Source: Paenibacillus sp. PK3_47 | GTDB taxonomy: Bacteria > Bacillota > Bacilli > Paenibacillales > Paenibacillaceae | Length of the DNA: 64,000 nucleotides | Direction of reading: 5' to 3' | Assembly (NCBI RefSeq): GCF_023520895.1 | Contig: NZ_CP026029.1 | Location: 3,100,001 to 3,164,000, forward strand | The notes under the pieces: generated by a model | The model's database searches: none | What the model saw: the letters and a program-made list of their open reading frames with translations, nothing else | Told to the model about the DNA's origin: nothing | Made by a program: the position numbers and the translations under genes | Part shown: positions 51,190 through 60,282 of the stretch, piece by piece | Layout: the number at the start of each line of letters is the position of its first letter | Numbering within the stretch: position 1 is the first letter of the stretch

Positions 51190-52824
51190 ATGGATCTGGT
51201 GACTGCGGAAGAAATGCGGCAGCTTGACCGCATGACGATTGAGCAGCTGGGCATTCCTGCGATTGCGCTGATGGAGAATGCCGGGCGGGCGATCGCCGAA
51301 GAGATTATCGCGCTGTGCAGGCGCAGGAATGCGGCCGGCGCCGAGGCTGCCGCCGGTCTTGGAACCGGCGGCCCGGGCGTTCAGCCGCCGGGCTTTACGG
51401 TCAGCGGCGACGAAGCGCTGACCCTGGACCATGCCGAAGCCGAGCATTGGCTCATCCTCGTCGGCAAAGGCAATAACGGCGGCGACGGACTGGCCGCCGC
51501 CAGACACCTGCGTGAGGCGGGCATCGCCGTCACGCTGGTGTACGCCGCCGCGCCGGAGTCGCTGGCGGGCGAAGCCGCCCTGCAGCGGGATGCCGCTGCA
51601 GCGATGGGCGTCCCCGCCGCAGTCCACGGCAGGGACGCGGTGGACTTTGCCGCCTGCAGCGGCATTGTGGATGCGCTGCTCGGCACCGGCAGCGCGGGTG
51701 CCCCGCGCGGTGCCTATGCGGAGCTGATTGCCGCAGCGAACGCCAGCGGCAAGCCCATTGTGTCCGCGGACATCCCGAGCGGGCTGGACGCGGACACGGG
51801 GGAGACGCATGAGCCGTGCATTCATGCGTCGGTGACCGTGTGCCTCGCGCTGCTTAAGCGCGGGCTGGTGCAGTATCCCGGCGCGGAAGCTGCCGGGAAG
51901 GTGGTGGTCCGCTCCATCGGCATTCCCGCTGGCTTGGCCCGGACCTCCGGCGTGCAGGCCAGCCTGCTGACGCCGGAGGTGCTGCGGACACGTCTGCAGG
52001 TCGACGTGTCGCGCCGCCGCTCGCCCGAAGGCCACAAGGGCACTTACGGGCATGTCCTGCTTGCGGCGGGCAGCATGAACATGAGCGGCGCCGGGCTGCT
52101 TGCCGCCCGGGCGTCGCTCAGGATAGGCTGCGGCCTGGCCACCTGGGCGCTGCCCGGGAAACTGCTGCCGCAGGTGATCGGAGCCGTCCCGGAGATTATG
52201 CTGGCTCCTGCCGGCCGGGCGGAAGACGGGGACTGGAATGCCGGCACGGCTGCAGAAGTGCTGAAGCTGAGTGCCGGACGGGATGTCACGGCTGTCGGGC
52301 CGGGGCTCGGCCGGTTCGAAGGTGACCGGGAATGGCTGCGCACTTTATGGGAAGGGATCGGCTCCCCGCTGGTGATTGATGCCGATGCCCTGAATATATT
52401 GGCGGATGCGGATTACGGCGCATGGGCAGAGCGCAGCCACCCGGTAATCCTGACACCGCATCCGGGAGAGATGGCCCGGCTGGCGGGCCTTACTACAGCA
52501 GAGGTTCAGCGCGACCGGATCGGCCTGGCGCTGGACTATGCCCGGAAGCATGCTGTCATTCTGGTGCTGAAGGGGGCGCATACCGTAATTGCAACACCAG
52601 AAGGACAAGCCTATGTAAACATCACAGGCCATCCGGGAATGGGGACCGGCGGGGCGGGCGATGTGCTGACAGGCATGATCTCAGGTCTGCTGGCACAGGG
52701 ACTGGAAGCTGCGCAGGCAGCAGCTTTTGGCGTATATCTGCACGGACTGGCCGGTGAGCGGGCAGCCCGTAACCGTCATGATCCTTCGGCCATTATTGCC
52801 GGAGATATTATCGAAGCGCTCTGA
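51190..52824 (+). CDS. bifunctional NAD(P)H-hydrate epimerase / ADP-dependent dehydratase
   Basis: 544 residues from ATG 51190 (GAGGTG seven bases upstream). Residues about 1-240 are the YjeF-N epimerase domain (QLGIPAIALMENAGRAIAEE, LVGKGNNGGDGLAAARHL, DIPSGLDADTGE). Residues about 265-540 are the ribokinase-like dehydratase (VLLAAGSMNMSGAGLLAARA, VIDADALNILAD, LTPHPGEMARL, GTGGAGDVLTGMISG). Together they repair hydrated NADH/NADPH. A 30-residue Gly/Ala-rich insert between strands of the first domain is unusual. GC content is visibly higher than in neighbouring genes. Confidence 0.93.
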   Translation: MDLVTAEEMRQLDRMTIEQLGIPAIALMENAGRAIAEEIIALCRRRNAAGAEAAAGLGTGGPGVQPPGFTVSGDEALTLDHAEAEHWLILVGKGNNGGDGLAAARHLREAGIAVTLVYAAAPESLAGEAALQRDAAAAMGVPAAVHGRDAVDFAACSGIVDALLGTGSAGAPRGAYAELIAAANASGKPIVSADIPSGLDADTGETHEPCIHASVTVCLALLKRGLVQYPGAEAAGKVVVRSIGIPAGLARTSGVQASLLTPEVLRTRLQVDVSRRRSPEGHKGTYGHVLLAAGSMNMSGAGLLAARASLRIGCGLATWALPGKLLPQVIGAVPEIMLAPAGRAEDGDWNAGTAAEVLKLSAGRDVTAVGPGLGRFEGDREWLRTLWEGIGSPLVIDADALNILADADYGAWAERSHPVILTPHPGEMARLAGLTTAEVQRDRIGLALDYARKHAVILVLKGAHTVIATPEGQAYVNITGHPGMGTGGAGDVLTGMISGLLAQGLEAAQAAAFGVYLHGLAGERAARNRHDPSAIIAGDIIEAL

Positions 52825-52834
52825 GCGCGGCGTT

Positions 52835-53293
52835 TTAGAGCAGCAGCAGGCAGAGCAGCGGCACGAACAGCGAGAACACGGGGAGCAGGAAGGGATGGCG
52901 TTCACCTGCCAGCTGGGCCAGGCGGAACAGCAGCAGCACCGCGATACCGGCAATGCCGCAGGTTATTGCATCCAGCCCCTGTTCGGAGGCCAGCCACAGG
53001 CCGGCGCCGAAGCCGGCAGCGGCATACAGCACCAGAGCCGGGCCGAGGGAAGAGGAGCGGAACATGTTCAGCAGCAGGTCCGCCAGCAGCGCTGCAGGCA
53101 GTCCGTAGGCGTAAATAGCGTAAGGAACAGAGACCGGCCATCCCTCGGGGACTCCACCGGTGTGCGGAAAGAACAGCATCAGAATGGCAACCAGCATGAA
53201 GGTCAGGCCGGCAGCCGACAGCTTGGCCAGTGCGTACAGACCGGCAGAAAGACGAACGGACGGAAGTTCATATCCTTTAATTTTGTTCATCAT
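52835..53293 (-). CDS. membrane protein of unknown function
   Basis: 152 residues from ATG 53293 (AAAGGA seven bases upstream). Four hydrophobic helices, the last (FLLPVFSLFVPLLCLLLL) at the very C-terminus. No family recognised. It converges with the NAD(P)HX repair gene with 10 bases between stops. Confidence 0.7.
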   Translation of the reverse strand: MMNKIKGYELPSVRLSAGLYALAKLSAAGLTFMLVAILMLFFPHTGGVPEGWPVSVPYAIYAYGLPAALLADLLLNMFRSSSLGPALVLYAAAGFGAGLWLASEQGLDAITCGIAGIAVLLLFRLAQLAGERHPFLLPVFSLFVPLLCLLLL

Positions 53294-53354
53294 CACTACG
53301 TCCTTTCAAGGTGGGTAAGGAAGCTGCCGGGGACAGGCATTGTCCGGCGGCTCT

Positions 53355-54254
53355 TTAGCTTGTAACCATGTCCCCTCCGTTAACATGAATACAAGTGCCT
53401 GTCACGTAAGTGGAGTCGGGACCGGCCAGATAGACATAGGCTCCTGCCAGCTCGTAAGGCTGCGCCGCACGCCCGAAAGGCGTATCCGTGCCGAACACAC
53501 TGACCTCTGCAGCCGAAAAGCTGGAGGGGATAAGCGGTGTCCATACGGGGCCGGGCGCAACGCTGTTTACACGGATTCCGTCATCAGCCAGCGACAGGGC
53601 AAGAGAGCGTGTGAAGGTGACGATCGCCCCTTTGGTAGCGGAATAATCAATCAGCTCCTTATGGCCCTGATAAGCGGTAATTGAGGCTGTGTTGATAATG
53701 GAGGCACCCCGCTTCAAGTGGGGCAAAGCGGCCTGGGCCAGAAAAAAGAACGGGAAAATATTGGTCTGGAACGTCTGGTAGAGCTGTTCCTCTGAAATAT
53801 CCAGAAGGCTCTGCTGCGGATACTGTACGGCATGATTATTCACCAGAATGTCCAGCCTGCCGAAAGTGCGCACAGTCTGCTCTACCGCCTGAAAACAGCA
53901 CTGCTTGTAGCGTAAGTCCGTCTCAATTCGCAGGCAGCGGCGTCCCAGCTCTTCAATGCGCCGCTGCGTGACTTCGGCATCCGAGGCTTCATAGAGATAG
54001 GCTATGGCGACGTCGGCTCCCTCTTTGGCAAAAGCAATGGCCGCAGCCTTGCCGATTCCGCTGTCCCCTCCGGTGATCAGGGCAACCTTGCCTTTGAGCT
54101 TTCCGCTGCCGCAGTGTTCCGGATTTTCGCTGATCGGGCGGGGTGACATAAGGCTTTCAAGTCCCGGCTGACGGTCCTGATGCTGCGGGGGAAAGGCGAC
54201 AGGCTGCTTGCGGCATACCGTCTTTTCCCCGTAATAGGGATAAATGGGGTTCAT
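53355..54254 (-). CDS. SDR-family oxidoreductase (general stress protein 39/YghA-like)
   Basis: 299 residues. A proline-rich N-terminal 50 residues (GEKTVCRKQPVAFPPQHQDR) is typical of this subgroup. The core has the cofactor motif GGDSGIGKAAAIAFA, NNHAVQYPQ, the catalytic Ser/Tyr/Lys region (TASITAYQGHKELIDYSATK) and NSVAPGPVWTPLIPSS. Related enzymes are sigma-B-type stress proteins reducing aldehydes or ketones. Stand-alone. Confidence 0.9.
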   Translation of the reverse strand: MNPIYPYYGEKTVCRKQPVAFPPQHQDRQPGLESLMSPRPISENPEHCGSGKLKGKVALITGGDSGIGKAAAIAFAKEGADVAIAYLYEASDAEVTQRRIEELGRRCLRIETDLRYKQCCFQAVEQTVRTFGRLDILVNNHAVQYPQQSLLDISEEQLYQTFQTNIFPFFFLAQAALPHLKRGASIINTASITAYQGHKELIDYSATKGAIVTFTRSLALSLADDGIRVNSVAPGPVWTPLIPSSFSAAEVSVFGTDTPFGRAAQPYELAGAYVYLAGPDSTYVTGTCIHVNGGDMVTS

Positions 54255-54431
54255 TACACTTATCGTCCTCCTTGTGCTCTGTCTTTCTGTATATTGGTAT
54301 GCATGCGCCCAGAAAAGCGTGCGCTGCTGCAGGGGAAGGCCGGCTTGTGTTTAGAGGGTTAGGGGAGCAGCGGCAAGCCAACCGGTGCATGAATTTCGCG
54401 CCGTCCGCTTTGATCAGATACTATGCCAGGC
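54255..54431. other. gene-free interval before array D
   Basis: No gene is supported between 54255 and 54744. It holds the promoter region of the leftward SDR gene and then the degenerate array D. Confidence 0.4.
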
Positions 54432-54620
54432 TAACGGTCTGTAGATCCGTTATTTCTGTCATAACGCTTCTTTTTCACAGCTAAAGGACCGTAGTCCTTT
54501 ATTCCTTCACAAAAAGGTGTTTTAGCAAGGAATCTTGTTCAATAAGGGAGCTGAGGTTCGTTAGCCGCTCAAACCGTTCTCTTTTGCAGACATAAGGGAA
54601 TCTGAGTCCGTTAGAGACAG
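54432..54620. repeat. degenerate hairpin array D (pitch 50/61/50 bp)
   Basis: Four units begin at 54432 (TAACGG...CCGTTA), 54482 (TAAAGG...CCTTTA), 54543 (TAAGGG...CGTTAG) and 54593 (TAAGGG...CCGTTAG). The outer stem is kept while its sequence changes (AACGG/CCGTT, AAAGG/CCTTT). The alternation of about 50 and 61 bp is almost the same as in array C. Confidence 0.55.
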
Positions 54621-54744
54621 AGGCGTAGTTGATGGAACGAAGCAGAGTATGGGGGAGCGTCTTGTTTCAAGACCTGTTGAAGTTGTGAGGTGGCGGATGG
54701 CGCGGGCTGCGGGATAGAGAAAAAATCAGGAAGTTGGGAAGCTT

Positions 54745-55161
54745 ATGAATTACAGGCCGATGATTGCAGAGGATTACGAAGCCGCATACCGGCTGTGGGA
54801 GAACACTCCGGGGATGGGATTAAGCGAAGCGGACTCCAAAGAGGAGATTACCCGCTATCTGGAGCGCAATCCCGGGCTTAGCCTGGTATGTGAAAATAAA
54901 GACGGTTCACTTGCCGGAACCGCTATGTGCGGCCATGACGGGCGCAGAGGGTACATGTATCATGTCGCGGTAAGCAGCGAGTGCCGCGGCATGGGGATCG
55001 GGCGGGAACTCGCAGCCCGCTGCCTGGAAGGCCTGCGGAATGCGGGAATCGTGAAGTGCCATTTGATGGTTATTGAAGACAATGGGCCGGGACGCAGCTT
55101 CTGGTCAGGCATCGGCTGGCAGGAGCGGGACGGTATTGTGCTTTTTTCACAGAACTGCTGA
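54745..55161 (+). CDS. GNAT-family N-acetyltransferase
   Basis: 138 residues. NYRPMIAEDYEAAYRLWENT is the usual N-terminal helix and HVAVSSECRGMGIGRELAAR the acetyl-CoA loop, followed by MVIEDNGPGRSFWSGIGWQE. It resembles YpeA-type acetyltransferases. A weak purine-rich site precedes the ATG. Substrate unknown. Confidence 0.86.
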   Translation: MNYRPMIAEDYEAAYRLWENTPGMGLSEADSKEEITRYLERNPGLSLVCENKDGSLAGTAMCGHDGRRGYMYHVAVSSECRGMGIGRELAARCLEGLRNAGIVKCHLMVIEDNGPGRSFWSGIGWQERDGIVLFSQNC

Positions 55162-55305
55162 TTTACCCGGAAACTGTTACCCGTCAATGCCGCAGATCCG
55201 CAGTTCCATCCGCTGACAAGTAATGTAATGGGTGTAGCTTCGGCTTCCGTGCAGTATAATAGTTGGGCAGTATATTGCGAAAGCTGAGAGCGGGAGATAA
55301 GATCT

Positions 55306-56016
55306 ATGCGTTTTAAAGATGTTTTTTCAATTATAGGGCCGGCCATGGTCGGTCCTTCCAGTTCGCATACAGCAGGAGCGGCACGGATCGGCAGAGCGGC
55401 CCGCCAGGTGCTGGGCGAGCTGCCGCGTGAGGCCGAGGTTATTTTTTTCGGTTCTTTTGCCGCAACTTATCAGGGACATGGTACGGACAGGGCAATCGCC
55501 GGGGGACTGCTTGATTTTGCAACCGATGATGTACGTCTGCCGGGCTCCATAGAGCTTGCAGCTGAAGCCGGAATGGAGATTTCTTTCCGGCAGGGGGCAG
55601 GCCTGTTTCCCCATCCCAATACGGTCCGTCTGCGGCTGGTCGGCAGCAGGACAGGAACTGAGCTGACGCTGACAGGGATCTCGATCGGAGGAGGCAATAT
55701 AGAGATTGTGGACATCGACGTGTTTACGGTGAAGCTCACCGGTATGTACCCGACGGTGCTGATTCAGCATATGGATTACCTGGGCGTACTCGCCAGCGTT
55801 ACCGATGTGATGCGCCGGGGTGAGTTCAATATCGGGCATATGTCTTTGGACCGGAAGAACCGCAGCGGTGCTGCATTAACGGTATTGGAGCTGGATGAAA
55901 GTGCCACGGCGGAGCTGCTGCAGGAGCTGGCCGCCCTGCCGGCTGTGAAATCCGTGAAGGTGGTTGATTTGAACGAAGTTACGCAAGAAGAGAAGGGGAA
56001 GGGAAGCACGTCATGA
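55306..56016 (+). CDS. sdaAB: L-serine dehydratase, beta subunit
   Basis: 236 residues. The N-terminal serine-dehydratase beta domain shows FSIIGPAMVGPSSSHTAGAA and FGSFAATYQGHGTDRAIAGG; an ACT domain closes the protein (VLIQHMDYLGVLASVTDVMR). With the alpha subunit it converts L-serine to pyruvate and ammonia. Its end overlaps the alpha gene (ATGA). Confidence 0.94.
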   Translation: MRFKDVFSIIGPAMVGPSSSHTAGAARIGRAARQVLGELPREAEVIFFGSFAATYQGHGTDRAIAGGLLDFATDDVRLPGSIELAAEAGMEISFRQGAGLFPHPNTVRLRLVGSRTGTELTLTGISIGGGNIEIVDIDVFTVKLTGMYPTVLIQHMDYLGVLASVTDVMRRGEFNIGHMSLDRKNRSGAALTVLELDESATAELLQELAALPAVKSVKVVDLNEVTQEEKGKGSTS

Positions 56017-56891
56017 ATTTTCAAACACTAAGCCAGCTGGCGGTATTATGCGAAGAGCGCGGAATGGGAATCGGGGCGCTTATGCTGGAGGAGCAGAGTG
56101 CGGAGTCCGGCCGCTCCAAGGAACAGGAATTTGCCACGATGAGCCAATATTACGGAGTGATGAAAGAAGCGGTCCACCGCGGCATGCATGAAGATACCAC
56201 TTCACGCAGCGGCCTGACCGGCCTTGATGCACAGCGGGTGGCTGCCTACAATGCGGCGGATGAGCCTTGTCTCGGCGGACCGGCCGGCAGTGCTATGGCC
56301 TATGCCTTGGCCGTATCGGAAGTGAATGCTTCCATGGGGCGCATTATTGCTACTCCGACTGCCGGCTCCTGCGGGATCATTCCCGGTGTATTCCTCAGTT
56401 GCCAGGAGCGTTTTGACTGGGATGATGATTATATGGTATCCGGATTGTTCGCGGCGGGAGCAATAGGCTATGTTATCGCCAACAATTCCTTTGTATCCGG
56501 AGCAGAGGGCGGCTGCCAGGCTGAGGTCGGATCGGCTATCGGCATGGCGGCAGGCGCTCTGACTGAGCTGCGCGGAGGAACGCCTGCGCAGGCGGTGCAT
56601 GCCGTAGGTCTTGCACTGAAGAATACCCTTGGCCTGATCTGTGATCCGGTGGGCGGCCTTGTGGAAATCCCGTGCATTGTAAGGAACGGCTTCGGTGCCG
56701 TGACCGCGCTCGCCGCCGCCGATATGGCACTGGCCGGCGTGCACAGCGTTATTCCTTCGGATGAAGTGATCAAGGTGATGCTGGAGGTCGGTTCAGCCAT
56801 GCCGGAGAAGCACCGGGAGACGGCCGGAGGCGGGCTCGCCCAGACTCCGACCGGCCGCCAGATCATGAAGGATTTGCGGAACCAAAAATAA
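56013..56891 (+). CDS. sdaAA: L-serine dehydratase, iron-sulfur alpha subunit
   Basis: 292 residues. MSQYYGVMKEAVHRG, GLTGLDAQRV, TPTAGSCGIIPGVFLSCQER, GAEGGCQAEVGSAIGMAAGA, CDPVGGLVEIPCIVRNGFGA match SdaAA; the cysteines in SCGII, GGCQAE, CDPVGG and IPCIVRN include the [4Fe-4S] ligands. Translationally coupled to the beta subunit. Confidence 0.94.
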   Translation: MNFQTLSQLAVLCEERGMGIGALMLEEQSAESGRSKEQEFATMSQYYGVMKEAVHRGMHEDTTSRSGLTGLDAQRVAAYNAADEPCLGGPAGSAMAYALAVSEVNASMGRIIATPTAGSCGIIPGVFLSCQERFDWDDDYMVSGLFAAGAIGYVIANNSFVSGAEGGCQAEVGSAIGMAAGALTELRGGTPAQAVHAVGLALKNTLGLICDPVGGLVEIPCIVRNGFGAVTALAAADMALAGVHSVIPSDEVIKVMLEVGSAMPEKHRETAGGGLAQTPTGRQIMKDLRNQK

Positions 56892-56904
56892 TCCGCCTGT
56901 TTGT

Positions 56905-57207
56905 TTACAGCATCCGGAAGCGTTCCAGCTGCTCCCATAAGCCCTCCTGCCGGAGGATTTCCGGCTGCTTCGGTCCCATGAGATCGAAGTGGGGGAAAGG
57001 CTTGCGGTTGTGGATGTATTGTGCGGGCAGGCCATGGGACTTGCACCAGCTTCTCAAGCGGTCCAGATCGCTGCAGCCTACCTTGGTTACTGTTGTAATT
57101 CCCGGAAACCGGGGGTCAATCCAATAATGAGTCAGGAACGCGATCTCTCCGGCAGAGACCGCCTGTTTCCACTGGTTTAATTCTTCTCTGCTGATTCCGA
57201 AGGCCAT
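56905..57207 (-). CDS. YneQ-like protein of unknown function
   Basis: 100 residues from ATG 57207, with AAAGGATG nine bases upstream; a longer frame to 57264 lacks a ribosome site. MAFGISREELNQWKQAVSAG, EIAFLTHYWIDPRFPG, TTVTKVGCSDLDRLRSW and HNRKPFPHFDLMGPKQPEIL recall Bacillus YneQ, whose role is unknown. It converges with sdaAA. Confidence 0.78.
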   Translation of the reverse strand: MAFGISREELNQWKQAVSAGEIAFLTHYWIDPRFPGITTVTKVGCSDLDRLRSWCKSHGLPAQYIHNRKPFPHFDLMGPKQPEILRQEGLWEQLERFRML

Positions 57208-57300
57208 AGCTGTCTCATCCTTTGTTTGGTCAGTAAAATTTGTGATTTGCGGCATGAACATCACAGAGCGGGCTGCCCGCTCCCGAAAGGAGGGGATTGT

Positions 57301-57498
57301 ATGAACGGCCAGCTTAGAGCAGACATCCGGCCCGGGCTTGAGGTCGATATTGTGCTGAAGCAGGATCAGGCCTCAGGCAAGCTTACACACGGCACGGTCA
57401 AGGACATTCTAACCAACTCGCCGCGTCATCCGCACGGCATCAAGGTACGGCTGACAGACGGCCAGGTTGGAAGAGTGAAGAATATTACTGTTAAATGA
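57301..57498 (+). CDS. ywbE: YwbE family protein
   Basis: 65 residues, ATG behind AAAGGAGGGG. RADIRPGLEVDIVLKQDQAS, GKLTHGTVKDILTNSPRHPH and GIKVRLTDGQVGRVKNI are the YwbE (DUF2196) signature. A small conserved domain of unknown role, possibly nucleic-acid binding. Confidence 0.9.
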   Translation: MNGQLRADIRPGLEVDIVLKQDQASGKLTHGTVKDILTNSPRHPHGIKVRLTDGQVGRVKNITVK

Positions 57499-57523
57499 CA
57501 GATGTCTATATTTGAATTTATCA

Positions 57524-57588
57524 CAAGCGCTCCGGTCAGGCTGCTGTCCCTATTTGGAACAGCATGCCCGGTCTCCGGGAGCGCTTTT
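57524..57588. terminator. terminator between ywbE and the HNH gene
   Basis: AAGCGCTCC(GG) and (CC)GGGAGCGCTT close a branched hairpin with inner TGCTGT/ACAGCA, followed by TTGG; it can serve both convergent genes. Confidence 0.75.
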
Positions 57589-57620
57589 GGTGCTTGACCG
57601 CGGCACCCGAAATGAAAGGA

Positions 57621-58442
57621 TTATTGGAGGGAACGGCCCATAAACTCCTCCACATCACGGTCAGCCTTGGTCTGGTTGCACAAATTGCAGGCACAGACAC
57701 AGTTATCTGGCGTGGTGTGCCCTCCCTTGGCACGGGGCAGAAGGTGGTCGATGGTATCCCCGTATAATCCGCAAAAGTAACAGGTGTAATTATCCCTGGT
57801 CAGGATCATATTCCTGAAGTCTTTATTGCTGTACAGGCGGCGGATCGTGCGGCGGTTAACAACCACTGCCGCATGCTCCTTCACGAGCGTCACCGCAAGC
57901 TCAAGGTCAATCTCCTGATGCCAGCGGCGCCCTTTGTCACTGTGGCCGCGCATCAGAATCATTCCCTTGAAGGAAGGCGTAAGAGCAGAGGCATCCTGCG
58001 GATCAGGTCTGGCCCCCTGCGGGTAAGGCTTCCGGTGCTGCTCGGTGCCGCGGTGGCGGGATCTGCCCTTGGCTCCCGGAGCCGTCTGTCCGGCCTTGAT
58101 GTCTTTGCTGCGCTCCGGCAAGGAGTGCAGATGGGCTTTTGGCCCTGGCTGTGCAGATACGGCCGGAGCCTGGGGGATCTGCGCCGTCTGTCTTTTCTTT
58201 TTACGCTTTGCAGGCGCAGCTTCCAGGTCCTGCACCGGCACAGCCGCTGCAGTGTCAGGTGAACGGGACAGGGCAGCTGAGCCCGCAGCCGCCTGCTGCT
58301 TCCGGCATTCCCGGCAGGCCCCCCGGCGGGACTGCCCTTTGGACCTTTTTCCGGTCCGTCTGCGGAATTCAGAGAGCGGCTTATGCCCGTGGCAGTAAGC
58401 GCATTGCTTGGTTAGTGACGGTGACGGTTTGTTTTCGGTCAT
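57621..58442 (-). CDS. HNH endonuclease with N-terminal zinc ribbon
   Basis: 273 residues. The first 50 carry a four-Cys ribbon (CAYCHGHKPLSEF ... CRECRK). Residues about 55-150 are Pro/Ala/Lys-rich and disordered. The C-terminal HNH domain (about 205-268) has NYTCYFCGLYGDTIDHLLPR, then AKGGHTTPDNCVCACNLCNQ: the HLLPRxKGG core, Asn, and paired Cys zinc ligands. Stand-alone HNH proteins of this kind are common in Bacilli with unclear roles; defence, DNA repair or a mobile origin are possibilities. Confidence 0.83.
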   Translation of the reverse strand: MTENKPSPSLTKQCAYCHGHKPLSEFRRRTGKRSKGQSRRGACRECRKQQAAAGSAALSRSPDTAAAVPVQDLEAAPAKRKKKRQTAQIPQAPAVSAQPGPKAHLHSLPERSKDIKAGQTAPGAKGRSRHRGTEQHRKPYPQGARPDPQDASALTPSFKGMILMRGHSDKGRRWHQEIDLELAVTLVKEHAAVVVNRRTIRRLYSNKDFRNMILTRDNYTCYFCGLYGDTIDHLLPRAKGGHTTPDNCVCACNLCNQTKADRDVEEFMGRSLQ

Positions 58443-58647
58443 AGGTATGTGTGAAGGGAAGCCTTGCGGCAGCCCCCTGTCTCCTTATTTGTTCTGGTAA
58501 CATTAGTATAACGTAAAGCGCGCCGCTTCACACCGCCTGCCGAATAAGCCTGTTCCCCCTTCATGTGTGACATCTGTCTTCGCCAGGGGGAGGAAAAACC
58601 TGTAAACTCTTCTGGAGATTCTTTAATTACATGAAATGGGGGATTGT

Positions 58648-59130
58648 ATGGCGAACAGCGGGAAAAGGCCGGGAGCTGTAATTGTTCTGTATATTTTGCA
58701 TGCTTTTCTGGGAATAGGGGCGATAGGCGGAGGACTGATGCTGATTGCCGACCCCAGCGGAGAGATGATGGGCATGCCGGCCTCTGTCCTCGAGAGATCA
58801 CCTTTCGGGAGCTTTATCATCCCGGGTATTCTGCTGCTGCTCATCTTCGGGCTGCTGCCGCTGCTGGTGCTCTATGGACTGGTCAAAAAGCCGCAATGGA
58901 GCTGGGCCGAAGCGCTGACCCCCTTCCGGAAGCTGCACAGCAGCTGGTCGCTTTCGCTCTACATCGGCTTCGGGCAGATCATCTGGATAATGGTGCAGAC
59001 TTACATGATGAATGCGGTATCTGCGGTCCATGTGTTCTACACTGGTCTGGGGATGCTGATCCAAGCCGTGACACTGCTGCCTGCGGTTCAGAAATATTTT
59101 ATGCTGGACGGCCGTAACGAAAGAAGTTAG
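58648..59130 (+). CDS. membrane protein of unknown function
   Basis: 160 residues from ATG 58648 (GGGGGAT upstream). Four hydrophobic helices (VIVLYILHAFLGIGAIGGGL, SFIIPGILLLLIFGLLPLLV, SLYIGFGQIIWIMVQTYMM, GMLIQAVTLLPAV). No specific family recognised. Confidence 0.72.
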   Translation: MANSGKRPGAVIVLYILHAFLGIGAIGGGLMLIADPSGEMMGMPASVLERSPFGSFIIPGILLLLIFGLLPLLVLYGLVKKPQWSWAEALTPFRKLHSSWSLSLYIGFGQIIWIMVQTYMMNAVSAVHVFYTGLGMLIQAVTLLPAVQKYFMLDGRNERS

Positions 59131-59183
59131 AATGGCAGTGAACAATTAAAGGGCTTACATTTGAGTCGGGGGAGTGAACCGGA

Positions 59184-60206
59184 TTGACTACCATATATGA
59201 TATTGCCAAAAGAACCGGTTACTCGCCGACGACGGTATCCAAGGCATTCAATAACTATTCCGATGTGCGGGAAAAGACGCGGGAGGAAATTCTGCGGACT
59301 GCCCGGGAGATGGGGTATCTGCCCAATGCCCATGCCCGCACGCTGACCACCAAGAAATCCTGGACCATCGGCGTATTGTTCGTGGAAGGCACAGGGGCGG
59401 GCTTCCGTCATCCATTTTTCGGTGCGGTCATTGAGAGCTTCAAGCAGGTTGCCGTAGCCAAAGGTTACGCCCTTATGTTTATCTCAAAGGATGTCGGCGG
59501 CAAGAAAAGCGGATATCTGGAGAACTGCCGGATTCATGGAGTCGATGGAGTGGTTGTATTTCTCTCTGAGTATGATGACCCTTATTTCAAGGAACTGCTG
59601 GAGAGCAATATCCCTACAGTTATCCTGGACTATGAGACAGCCTTATCCCATACGGTCTGTTCAGATAACGCAGCGGGTGCACAGCTGGCCGTGGAATATC
59701 TGGCTTCGCTCGGACACCGGAGGATTGCCCATATCAGCGGGGGAGAAGATACCTTTCCTGGACGGCAGCGTGAGCAGGGGTACAGGACAGCGCTTGAGCT
59801 TCAGGGGCTCGAAGTGCGGGAGGATTATATTGCCCTCGGTGCTTTTTATTCGCGGGAGGCCGGCTATGGCGCTATGCAGAGTCTTCTGGCGCTGCCGGAA
59901 CGTCCGACAGCCGTCTTCGCTTCGGGTGACCTGCTTGCTTTGGGTGCGGTGATGGCTGCAAAGGACCAGGGACTGTCCGTTCCAGGGGATATTTCCGTTA
60001 TGGGCTACGACGACATTGAGTTAGCCGGCTATGTTACACCTGCTTTGACGACAATCCGCCAGGATACCACAATGCTTGGTACAAGGGCTGCGGAAATTCT
60101 GCTCTCTTCGATCGGCAAAAGCCGGGAAGGACATGAAGCGCTGGTGCTTCCTGTTGAAGTCGTGGTGAGGGAATCCTGTGCGCCTCCAGGCGGCAATGAA
60201 GTTTGA
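59184..60206 (+). CDS. LacI-family transcriptional regulator
   Basis: 340 residues, TTG start 59184 behind GGGGGAGTG. The N-terminal HTH and hinge are TTIYDIAKRTGYSPTTVSKA, then FNNY and MGYLPNAHARTL. The rest is the periplasmic-binding-like sensor (SGGEDTFPGRQREQGYRTAL, VFASGDLLALGAVMAAKDQG, MGYDDIELAGYVTPALTTIR). It lies directly before the GH30 gene; a perfect operator lies between them. The inducer is probably a gluco-oligosaccharide, by context. Confidence 0.93.
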   Translation: MTTIYDIAKRTGYSPTTVSKAFNNYSDVREKTREEILRTAREMGYLPNAHARTLTTKKSWTIGVLFVEGTGAGFRHPFFGAVIESFKQVAVAKGYALMFISKDVGGKKSGYLENCRIHGVDGVVVFLSEYDDPYFKELLESNIPTVILDYETALSHTVCSDNAAGAQLAVEYLASLGHRRIAHISGGEDTFPGRQREQGYRTALELQGLEVREDYIALGAFYSREAGYGAMQSLLALPERPTAVFASGDLLALGAVMAAKDQGLSVPGDISVMGYDDIELAGYVTPALTTIRQDTTMLGTRAAEILLSSIGKSREGHEALVLPVEVVVRESCAPPGGNEV

Positions 60207-60231
60207 CGCCTGGGCAATTTTTTTTCTCAAC

Positions 60232-60251
60232 AATCGAAACCGGTTTCGATT
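60232..60251 (+). promoter_or_regulatory. LacI-type operator upstream of the GH30 gene
   Basis: AATCGAAACCGGTTTCGATT is a perfect 20-bp palindrome with the central CG of LacI-family sites, 32 bases before the GH30 start. The upstream LacI-type gene is the likely cognate regulator. Confidence 0.82.
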
Positions 60252-60282
60252 TGCAACCAATTCTTTCAGGGAGATGAATGGA

